NCBI GenBank assembly: GCA_008081325.1 | Contig: VMCO01000169.1 | Location: forward strand, 1-5,958 | Length of the DNA stretch: 5,958 nt | Direction of reading: 5' to 3' | Source of the DNA: Flavobacteriaceae bacterium | GTDB taxonomy: Bacteria > Bacteroidota > Bacteroidia > Flavobacteriales > Flavobacteriaceae | Part shown: positions 1 through 5,865 of the stretch, piece by piece | Layout: every line of letters begins with the position of its first letter | Numbering within the stretch: the stretch's first letter is position 1 | Notes under the pieces: generated by a model | What the model was told of the DNA's origin: nothing | The model's input: only the letters and a program-made list of their open reading frames with translations | Databases searched by the model: none | Translations under genes and position numbers: made by a program

Positions 1-31
1 TTTTTTTATACATAACCAATAGATTTTAGTT

Positions 32-1714
32 ATGCAAAACTTAGATTGGTTTGTTTTAATTTTTACCCTTCTAGTAATCGTTGTTTATGGTACAATAAAA
101 ACAAGTGGTGCCAAAACAGCAAAAGATTATATTAAAGCAGGAAGTAATGCTAAATGGTGGACAATTGGGCTATCTGTCATGGCTACTCAGGCAAGTGCTA
201 TTACTTTTTTATCTACGCCTGGACAAGCTTTCAATGACGGTTTGGGATTTGTTCAATTTTATTTTGGTCTACCTATTGCAATTATTGTTGTATGTACTGT
301 ATTCATACCAATTTATCACAAACTAAAAGTATATACAGCATATGAGTTTTTAGAAACTCGTTTTGATTTAAAAACCAGGTCATTAACTGCAACTCTTTTT
401 TTAATACAAAGAAGCCTTTCTGCTGGGATTACAATTTTTGCTCCATCTATAATTCTATCTACAGTACTTGGCTGGGATCTTCTAACACTAAATATTATTA
501 TAGGTGCATTGGTTATTATTTATACGGTTTCTGGAGGAACTAAAGCAGTAAATTACACACAAAAATATCAGATGGCTATAATTTTAATCGGCTTAGTGAT
601 TGTTTTGTTTACAATATTAAATTTACTTCCAGAAAACATAAACTTTAGTAATGCAATAAAGATTGCATCGGTAAATTCAAAAATGGAAGTTTTAAATTTT
701 TCGTTTGATTTGGAGAATAGATACACTGTATGGAGTGGAATTTTAGGAGGTACTTTCTTGATGATGTCTTATTTCGGAACAGATCAAAGTCAAGTTCAAA
801 GATATCTTTCAGGAAAATCATTAAAAGAGATGCAACTTGGTATGCTATTTAACGGTGTATTCAAAATTCCTATGCAGTTTTTTATTCTTTTTATTGGTGT
901 TATGGTATTTGTGTTTTATCAATATAATCCCTCACCGTTAAATTTTAATCCTCAAGCTGCAAAAGTAGTTTCTGACACTTCTTTTCAAGATGAATATATT
1001 GAGTTGGAAGAAAATTTAAAAAATAATTTTGAAGAAAAAACATTGATTTTAAACGAGTTTTTAATCACTGAAAATCTCGAGCTAAAAAATAAAATTGATC
1101 ATCTTTCAAACGAAGAAAAAAATTTAAGAGAAAGAGCTAAAATATTGATTGAAAAAGCCTCTGATTTTAAGCAAGAAAAAGTTGAAACAAATGATAAAGA
1201 TTACGTCTTTATAAATTTTATACTTGAGAACTTACCCAAGGGATTAATTGGTTTACTTTTAGCTGTAATATTAAGTGCAGCCATGTCATCCACTTCAAGT
1301 GAAATTAACGCACTTGCAACAACAACATCAGTTGATATTTTAAAAAGAAATTTTAAAAGAATAACAGACGAAAATATAGTCTACTACACAAAACTTATGA
1401 CTTTATTTTGGGGTTTATGTGCCATAGCCATTGCTTGTGTTGCTTACTTGGCAGATAATTTAATTCAGCTTGTAAATATTATTGGATCAATATTTTACGG
1501 AAATGTATTAGGGATTTTTTTAATAGCGTTCTTTTTTAAAAAAATAAAATCAAATGCTGTTTTCTCTGGCGCAATAATAACACAAGCAATAATAATTATT
1601 GCTTGGTTTTATGAATGGATGCCTTTTCTTTGGCTAAATGTTTTTGGATGTGTTTTGGTTATTTTGATATCTTCAATTATAAATATGATAATCAAAAAAA
1701 TTAAAATTTCTTAG
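32..1714 (+). CDS. Sodium:solute symporter (SSS/SLC5 family), substrate unknown
   Basis: This is an inner-membrane secondary transporter that would use the sodium gradient to import a small solute; the sequence does not reveal which one. At 560 residues it is complete. I count about 13 hydrophobic segments by eye, from residues 6-22 to 534-555. Family landmarks include SGGTKAVNYTQ (167-177), DQSQVQRYLSGKS (251-263) and AAMSSTSSE (416-424). In the last of these, A416, S419 and S420 have the A-x-x-S-S spacing of the Na2 sodium-site residues of vSGLT (A361, S364, S365). Residues 298-390 form a highly charged Glu/Lys-rich insert, likely coiled coil at about 318-382, between two membrane segments; similar inserts are familiar in Bacteroidetes SSS proteins. 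The ATG at 32 gives a hydrophobic first segment soon after the start. Only 31 bases precede it, so any upstream partner is out of view. Its 3' end overlaps the convergent DUF2911 gene by 14 bases. Confidence 0.93.
   Translation: MQNLDWFVLIFTLLVIVVYGTIKTSGAKTAKDYIKAGSNAKWWTIGLSVMATQASAITFLSTPGQAFNDGLGFVQFYFGLPIAIIVVCTVFIPIYHKLKVYTAYEFLETRFDLKTRSLTATLFLIQRSLSAGITIFAPSIILSTVLGWDLLTLNIIIGALVIIYTVSGGTKAVNYTQKYQMAIILIGLVIVLFTILNLLPENINFSNAIKIASVNSKMEVLNFSFDLENRYTVWSGILGGTFLMMSYFGTDQSQVQRYLSGKSLKEMQLGMLFNGVFKIPMQFFILFIGVMVFVFYQYNPSPLNFNPQAAKVVSDTSFQDEYIELEENLKNNFEEKTLILNEFLITENLELKNKIDHLSNEEKNLRERAKILIEKASDFKQEKVETNDKDYVFINFILENLPKGLIGLLLAVILSAAMSSTSSEINALATTTSVDILKRNFKRITDENIVYYTKLMTLFWGLCAIAIACVAYLADNLIQLVNIIGSIFYGNVLGIFLIAFFFKKIKSNAVFSGAIITQAIIIIAWFYEWMPFLWLNVFGCVLVILISSIINMIIKKIKIS
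923..1201 (+). other. Charged coiled-coil insert within the symporter (residues 298-390)
   Basis: This stretch encodes a hydrophilic insert of about 90 residues between two membrane helices. It opens with a YNPSP turn, continues as a Glu/Lys-rich region with leucine and isoleucine spacing suggestive of heptads (about 318-382), and ends at ETNDKDYVF, where hydrophobic sequence resumes. The canonical vSGLT core has no such long charged loop. The role is unknown; sensing, oligomerisation or partner binding are possible. Confidence 0.6.
1583..1605. repeat. Perfect 11-base inverted repeat inside the symporter gene
   Basis: Arms CAAGCAATAAT (1583-1593) and ATTATTGCTTG (1595-1605) are exact reverse complements around one central A. 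The repeat lies in the coding region for a membrane helix near the C-terminus. With a one-base centre it cannot form a normal RNA hairpin without opening inner pairs, so a dyad protein-binding site or chance in A/T-rich sequence are the alternatives. Confidence 0.5.
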
Positions 1715-2549
1715 ACCATTCTGAGATTGACTCTTTATTCATTTTTACATAATCCTGATTATCCGCCTTAGTAGCTAATTCTAATGATTTTTTTGCTGCT
1801 TCTACCGCATTCTTGTATTTATTATTGGCAGCCATTATTAGTGATTGTTGTCTGTATTGCCAAAATTTAGGAGATTCTGTCATTTCAATAGCCTTATTCA
1901 TCCATTCAAGAGCTTTATCTAGCATTATATTCTCCTGTCTGTAAAAAACAGCAGCAGCATAAAAATCAGAGGCTTTTGGATTATTATTCAAAACCTTTTG
2001 GATATCCTTTTCGACCATTGATTTTGTTGGCACCTCAATTTTAATATCAACAGAAGTATTCTCCCACGAAATATTTAAACTAACATCGTTATTGGTTAAT
2101 TTGTTAAAACTTACAGTAAATGTTTCAACTGCTTTGTCAATTTGATTGACACTAAATTTTGAGCTAAAAACTATTTTTTCTTCGGACCAATCTCTGGGCA
2201 CTCCCCATATTTCAGTATCAGAATATAATATTACATCCCATTCTTTTTGATTTGGAATAGAAAAAACTGAATAAGTTCCTGAATTAACTATTTGTCCAGC
2301 TATAACAACATCTGTTGAAAAACTTATCTTTGTACTATTATCAGCACCTGTTCTCCAAATTTTATTAAAAGGAACTAAATTTCCAAAAATCTCTCTACCT
2401 CTCATTGAAGGTCTACTGTATTCCAGTTTTAACTCAGTTAATCCAACCATCTGCTCAACTTTTGTAGCAGGACTCACCCTTGGTGTATTAATTTGTGAAA
2501 AAGCAAAATATCCAGTAAAAAGCAATAATGTAAAAATAATTGATCTCAT
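1701..2549 (-). CDS. Exported DUF2911 protein with C-terminal TPR-like repeats
   Basis: This 282-residue protein belongs to the DUF2911 family, common in Bacteroidetes and without an established biochemical function. Residues 1-18 look like a signal peptide (basic MRS, hydrophobic core, then AFS followed by Q19), so the mature protein is probably periplasmic or surface-exposed; there is no lipobox cysteine. Family landmarks are YSRPSMRGREIFG (44-56), WRTGAD (65-70) and GTYSVF (91-96), with the domain spanning roughly 25-172. Residues about 178-280 are helical, with DKALEWMNKAIEM and YKNAVEAAKKSLELA resembling TPR helices, which suggests protein-protein contacts. It is transcribed away from the aquaporin train and overlaps the symporter tail by 14 bases, so neither neighbour clearly shares its function. 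The ATG at 2549 is supported by the signal peptide that begins there. Confidence 0.88.
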   Translation of the reverse strand: MRSIIFTLLLFTGYFAFSQINTPRVSPATKVEQMVGLTELKLEYSRPSMRGREIFGNLVPFNKIWRTGADNSTKISFSTDVVIAGQIVNSGTYSVFSIPNQKEWDVILYSDTEIWGVPRDWSEEKIVFSSKFSVNQIDKAVETFTVSFNKLTNNDVSLNISWENTSVDIKIEVPTKSMVEKDIQKVLNNNPKASDFYAAAVFYRQENIMLDKALEWMNKAIEMTESPKFWQYRQQSLIMAANNKYKNAVEAAKKSLELATKADNQDYVKMNKESISEWSKKF

Positions 2550-2604
2550 GTTCTTTAAATAATTTTTATATTCGAATTAAGATTTCAAATTTAAACAATT
2601 ATTT
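2550..2604. promoter_or_regulatory. Divergent intergenic region, presumed promoters for DUF2911 and the aquaporin train
   Basis: This 55-base A/T-rich gap is the only non-coding space between the minus-strand DUF2911 gene and the plus-strand train, so start signals for both should lie here or just inside the coding ends. The plus strand has TATATTCG at 2567-2574, one mismatch from the Bacteroidetes -7 element TAnnTTTG, but I see no convincing -33 TTTG at the right distance. An 8-base palindrome, ATTCGAAT, is at 2570-2577. The region's role is inferred from gene orientation; the individual elements are weak. Confidence 0.35.
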
Positions 2605-3231
2605 ATGAAAAAATATATTACAGAAATTATCGGTACTTTTTTCTTAGTACTTATTATCGGATTAACAGGAAATCCAATAGCAATTGGACTAGGATTGGCG
2701 GTTTTAGTTTACATGGGAGCTCACATTTCAGGAGCACATTATAATCCTGCAGTTACACTAGCCATGTATATAAACGATCAAATTGATATTAAGGAGTCTG
2801 GAAAATATGTTGCAAGTCAGTTAATCGGTTCAGTTATTGCAGTGTTTATACTTACAGAACTAGGACAAGATTCATTCTCAGTAGTATCCAAAACTACTGA
2901 AATACAAAGTTTTTTTGTTGCTGAAATTTTATTTACATTTTTGCTGGTTTTTGTAATACTAAATGTTGCGCTTAATAAAGATTTAAAAGGAAATCAGTTT
3001 TATGGGTTAGCTATAGGTCTAACGGTTACTGCTGGGGCTTTTTCGGTTGGTGATATTTCAGGAGCTGTTTTAAATCCTGCTGTAAGTTTTGGCCCCTCTC
3101 TAATGAGTTTTATTGACCCTCAGGTTATAGGTGACAATGTATCTTCCAGTGATTTTTTTGTTTATTTTTTGATTACCGGTATTACTGGTTCGGTTCTTGC
3201 ATCTTATTTGTATAAAAAAATATTCAAATAA
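2605..3231 (+). CDS. Aquaporin-like channel (MIP family) with atypical selectivity filter
   Basis: This 208-residue inner-membrane channel has the MIP hourglass layout: six hydrophobic segments (about 5-22, 25-40, 65-85, 101-121, 132-147 and 181-203) and two half-helix NPA loops, HYNPAV at 45-50 and LNPAV at 156-160. The N-terminal TEIIGTFFLV matches the family's AExxGTFxLV pattern. The length is a little short of AqpZ (about 230), and no glycerol-facilitator extension is present. The usual arginine after the second NPA is replaced by valine (V160). An ungapped hand alignment to E. coli AqpZ puts I27, A145, A154 and V160 at the four filter positions occupied there by F43, H174, T183 and R189. 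Water selectivity is therefore doubtful, and small neutral solutes are possible cargo. It is the first gene of the train, and its TAA is followed directly by the ATG of the flavin reductase gene. Confidence 0.9.
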   Translation: MKKYITEIIGTFFLVLIIGLTGNPIAIGLGLAVLVYMGAHISGAHYNPAVTLAMYINDQIDIKESGKYVASQLIGSVIAVFILTELGQDSFSVVSKTTEIQSFFVAEILFTFLLVFVILNVALNKDLKGNQFYGLAIGLTVTAGAFSVGDISGAVLNPAVSFGPSLMSFIDPQVIGDNVSSSDFFVYFLITGITGSVLASYLYKKIFK

Positions 3232-3852
3232 ATGCATTTTGACGAGGAACAAATTGAAAATCTTGAAAAAGTATATAGAATTAACCTCATAAATTCCTGT
3301 TCTGGATATAAGTCTGCTAATTTGATTGGTTCTGTGTCTGATGAAGGTATCAATAATTTAGCTGTATTTAGTTCGATCACGCATCTGGGATCAAACCCTC
3401 CTTTACTTGGATTTTTTCTAAGACCGACAGAGATTGTACCAAGACATACGTATTTAAATATCAAACAAAACTCGTTTTATACAATTAATTCAATACAAGA
3501 AGAATTTGCAGATAGTGCACATCATACATCTGCAAAATATGAAAGAGAAATTTCAGAGTTTGATATAACAAAAATTACTTCGGAAAATATTAATGGTTTT
3601 CCAGCTCCATATGTAAAATCATCATCAATTAAGATTGGAATGAAGTTTGTAGAAGAGATTAAAATCAATTACAATAAGTCACGGTTAATTGTGGGTAAAA
3701 TTGTTGAATTAAATGTTGATGATAATCTAATTTCAAAGGATGGGTTTTTAAACCTAAATAAAGCAAATATTGCGACAGTCAGTGGTTGTGATGGATACTC
3801 ATTCCCTAAAAGAAATATTAGAAAAGGATACCAGAAACCTAACAAAAGTTGA
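3232..3852 (+). CDS. Flavin reductase-like (FMN-binding split-barrel) protein
   Basis: This 206-residue protein resembles the cytoplasmic flavin-reductase-like family, whose members bind FMN and often reduce free flavin with NAD(P)H. The recognisable core is SANLIGSVSDEGINNLAVFSS (28-48, read in two parts), followed by SNPPLLGFFLRP (54-65) and RHTYLNIKQNSFYTINS (71-87), the pattern of strand, flavin-binding turn and strand typical of the family. AHHTSAKYEREISEF (96-110) is a feature I associate with the Bacteroidetes subgroup. No signal peptide or membrane segment is visible. The ATG directly abuts the aquaporin stop, and the TGA overlaps the TTG start of the DUF2256 gene (TTGA), so translation is probably coupled. 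Its place just upstream of a photolyase suggests provision of reduced flavin, but this is inferred from context only. Whether it uses NADH or NADPH, or is a reductase at all, cannot be read from the sequence. Confidence 0.85.
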   Translation: MHFDEEQIENLEKVYRINLINSCSGYKSANLIGSVSDEGINNLAVFSSITHLGSNPPLLGFFLRPTEIVPRHTYLNIKQNSFYTINSIQEEFADSAHHTSAKYEREISEFDITKITSENINGFPAPYVKSSSIKIGMKFVEEIKINYNKSRLIVGKIVELNVDDNLISKDGFLNLNKANIATVSGCDGYSFPKRNIRKGYQKPNKS

Positions 3853-3998
3853 AAAAAACTTATTTACCCGAGAAAATATGTCCAGTTTGTAAATTTCCTT
3901 TTAAATGGAGGAAAAAGTGGAAAAAAGATTGGGATAATGTGATTTATTGTAGTAAAAAATGCAGTAAAATTGGAAGAAGTAAACTTAATATTTCCTAA
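3849..3998 (+). CDS. DUF2256 mini zinc-ribbon protein, TTG start
   Basis: This 49-residue gene is easily missed. Reading TTG at 3849 gives a lysine-rich protein with LPEKICPVC (6-14), a tryptophan-rich stretch FKWRKKWKKDWD (18-29) and YCSKKC (33-38), the signature of the DUF2256 family. Cysteines C11, C14, C34 and C38 form a CxxC-x19-CxxxC set that could bind zinc. The strong positive charge would suit nucleic-acid contact, but no function is established. The start is constrained: an in-frame TAA lies at 3840-3842, and TTG 3849 is the only usual start codon before the first CxxC. The start overlaps the flavin reductase stop by 4 bases (TTGA), and the last 29 bases overlap the photolyase gene. 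DUF2256 genes are, from memory, recurrent neighbours of this photolyase family, which supports a shared role. Confidence 0.88.
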   Translation: MKKTYLPEKICPVCKFPFKWRKKWKKDWDNVIYCSKKCSKIGRSKLNIS

Positions 3999-5445
3999 TC
4001 AACTTTTTGAAAACTCTCCCCTATTCGACTACAATGTTAAGACTTACTTAATTGAAGAACACCTTTTCTTCAAACAATACAAATTTCACAAAAAAAAGAT
4101 ATTTTTTCATAGAGTAAGTATGAAAAAATATTATGATTATTGTGCTAAATACTTTGATGAGTTAGAATATATCGATTCATTTGATAAAAACTCAGATATA
4201 GGGGTTCTTTTAGAAAAACTTTTAACAAATAATGTAAAACAGATAAACTATATAGATCCATGTGATAATTGGCTTAGTAAAAGAATTACTAATAAATGTA
4301 ATTCTATAAAACTAAATCGAATTGAATCTTTACAATTCTTAAATACCGAATCAGAAAATCAAATCTTCTTTAGTCCTACAAAAAAGAAATATTTCCAAAC
4401 AAGTTTTTATAAATCACAGAGGAAAAAAATGAATATTTTAATGATTGGAGACAACCCTAAAGGAGAAAAATGGACCTATGATGATGAAAACAGAAAAAAA
4501 TATCCAAAATCTAAAACTCCTCCAGTAATTAAATATCCAAAAGAGGAAAAAAAAATTAAAGAAGAAGGGATTAATTACATAAACACATATTTCTCTGAAA
4601 ACTATGGTGTTATAGAAAGCACTATAACTTACCCAACAGATTTTATATCCGCAAAAGAGTGGTTTAATGATTTTCTAAATGAAAGGTTTGTCGAATTTGG
4701 TGATTATGAAGATGCTATTGTTGAGAAAGAAACTATACTCAATCATAGCCTACTATCTCCTTTGATTAATTCTGGTTTACTAACTCCTGAATTTGTGGTA
4801 GATAAGCTAAATAAATTTGGAGTTGAAAAAAATATTCCGATCAATTCATTTGAGGGAATTATAAGACAAATTATCGGATGGAGAGAGTTTATTAGAGGTA
4901 TTTACATAGCTAAAGGAAGCATTGAAAGAACCAGAAATTATTGGGGTTTCAATAAGAAAATGCCTGATGCCTTTTACAGTGCCAAAACAGGAATTAAACC
5001 TGTCGATGATTGCATAATTAAAGCTAATAATAACGCTTATTTACATCACATAGAAAGATTAATGGTGATAGGAAATTTTATGTTTTTGTGTGAAATACAC
5101 CCTGACGAAGTATACAAGTGGTTTATGGAGTTTTTTATCGATTCATATGATTGGGTTATGGTTCCAAATGTTTATGGAATGAGTCAATTTGCTGATGGAG
5201 GTTTAATGTCTACAAAACCCTACATAAGTAGCAGTAACTATATTATGAAAATGAGTGATTACAAAAAGGGTGATTGGCAGAAAATTTGGGATGGATTATA
5301 CTGGAGATTTATATTTAAAAATCAATCTTTTTTTAAATCAAATCCAAGATTATCTATGATGGTAAGAACGCTAAATAAAATGGATAAACAAAAACTTAAA
5401 TCTCATCTTGAAATTTCAGAAACATATTTATCAAATTTATTATGA
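3970..5445 (+). CDS. PhrB-type photolyase/cryptochrome (DPRP family) lacking Fe-S cluster ligands
   Basis: This 491-residue protein belongs to the deoxyribodipyrimidine photolyase-related (FeS-BCP) family typified by Agrobacterium PhrB, a light-driven (6-4) photoproduct repair enzyme that binds FAD. The N-terminal antenna domain begins VNLIFPNQL (4-12). The linker has KWTYDDENRK (167-176). The helical FAD domain includes GWREFIRG (303-310), YLHHIERLM (357-365) and NVYGMSQFADGG (400-411). With a constant offset of 6, PhrB His365/His366 and Tyr424 (numbers recalled) match H359/H360 and Y418. The four PhrB cluster cysteines (350, 438, 441, 454) match P344, K432, D435 and a loop deleted by about 10 residues; no other CxxC pair exists. 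The TTG start is chosen because the first strand needs it, an in-frame TGA lies at 3940, and the first ATG downstream is residue 51. It could be a repair enzyme or a cryptochrome-like sensor. Confidence 0.9.
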   Translation: MEEVNLIFPNQLFENSPLFDYNVKTYLIEEHLFFKQYKFHKKKIFFHRVSMKKYYDYCAKYFDELEYIDSFDKNSDIGVLLEKLLTNNVKQINYIDPCDNWLSKRITNKCNSIKLNRIESLQFLNTESENQIFFSPTKKKYFQTSFYKSQRKKMNILMIGDNPKGEKWTYDDENRKKYPKSKTPPVIKYPKEEKKIKEEGINYINTYFSENYGVIESTITYPTDFISAKEWFNDFLNERFVEFGDYEDAIVEKETILNHSLLSPLINSGLLTPEFVVDKLNKFGVEKNIPINSFEGIIRQIIGWREFIRGIYIAKGSIERTRNYWGFNKKMPDAFYSAKTGIKPVDDCIIKANNNAYLHHIERLMVIGNFMFLCEIHPDEVYKWFMEFFIDSYDWVMVPNVYGMSQFADGGLMSTKPYISSSNYIMKMSDYKKGDWQKIWDGLYWRFIFKNQSFFKSNPRLSMMVRTLNKMDKQKLKSHLEISETYLSNLL

Positions 5446-5864
5446 TTTACAACTCAACATATAACGACATCGAAAAAGAGATTGAGACAAACAATTTAGT
5501 TGGAAAAAAGTATAATTTAATAAAGTCAATTAGACTTGGTGGTATTGGATCTAAAAGACTAATTGTCGAAGATTTAGGTGTAAATTTTAAAAAATTGATT
5601 CAACAAAAAACCGATTTAATATACTCAAATGTTGAGCTTAGAGACAAAGGAATTATTGTTTATGTTGTTGATGGACAAAAAAGATTCACCTGGGTAATAC
5701 CATTTTATAAATTAGTTATATACAAATCTCCAACTTTTTCGATACATTCAGACGGTAATTTTATCAAGTACAGCAATAAATTAAATCATAAACAAAACCT
5801 TTTATTTTTTAAAAAAATATTAGATCATAAATACAACTTTAACAAACAAAATAATTACATATAA
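5442..5864 (+). CDS. Unknown 140-residue protein coupled to the photolyase gene
   Basis: I do not recognise a named domain in this complete, lysine-rich and probably cytoplasmic protein. It has no signal peptide, no membrane segment and no cysteine. A mixed N-terminal part (1-57) contains a glycine-rich turn, RLGGIGSKRL (31-40). A strand-rich core (about 58-110) contains NVELRDKGIIVYV (63-75) and RFTWVIPFYKLVIYK (81-95), which could form a small beta-sheet or PH-like fold. A basic helix follows (about 114-130), then an Asn-rich tail. The ATG overlaps the photolyase stop as ATGA, so its translation is probably coupled to the photolyase, and the DUF2805 gene follows after one base. Context therefore suggests a helper or regulator of the light-related genes, but nothing in the sequence gives an activity. 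Confidence 0.82.
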   Translation: MIYNSTYNDIEKEIETNNLVGKKYNLIKSIRLGGIGSKRLIVEDLGVNFKKLIQQKTDLIYSNVELRDKGIIVYVVDGQKRFTWVIPFYKLVIYKSPTFSIHSDGNFIKYSNKLNHKQNLLFFKKILDHKYNFNKQNNYI

Positions 5865-5865
5865 A

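Noticed and set aside
1..31. Promoter or leader of the symporter gene
   Set aside because: Only 31 A/T-rich bases are visible; no element can be called with confidence.
105..326. Plus-strand open frame of 73 codons
   Set aside because: It lies wholly inside the symporter gene in another frame and has no family resemblance; the symporter reading is clearly real.
2550..2604. A full Bacteroidetes -33/-7 promoter in the divergent gap
   Set aside because: Only an imperfect -7-like sequence (TATATTCG) is present on the plus strand, with no well-spaced TTTG, so no precise promoter is claimed.
3204..3464. Minus-strand open frame of 86 codons
   Set aside because: It is antisense to the aquaporin end and the flavin reductase start, both well supported, and its product resembles no known family.
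4020..4130. Later photolyase start at the ATG for residue 51 (4120) instead of TTG 3970
   Set aside because: It would remove the first beta strand (VNLIFPNQL) and adjacent antenna-domain sequence that match the family's N-terminus.
5011..5091. C348 and C374 as possible remaining Fe-S ligands of the photolyase
   Set aside because: In the offset-6 alignment C348 falls four residues away from the ligand position, next to the conserved acidic residue, and C374 lies in a different helix. Two isolated cysteines without a CxxC pair do not make a convincing site.
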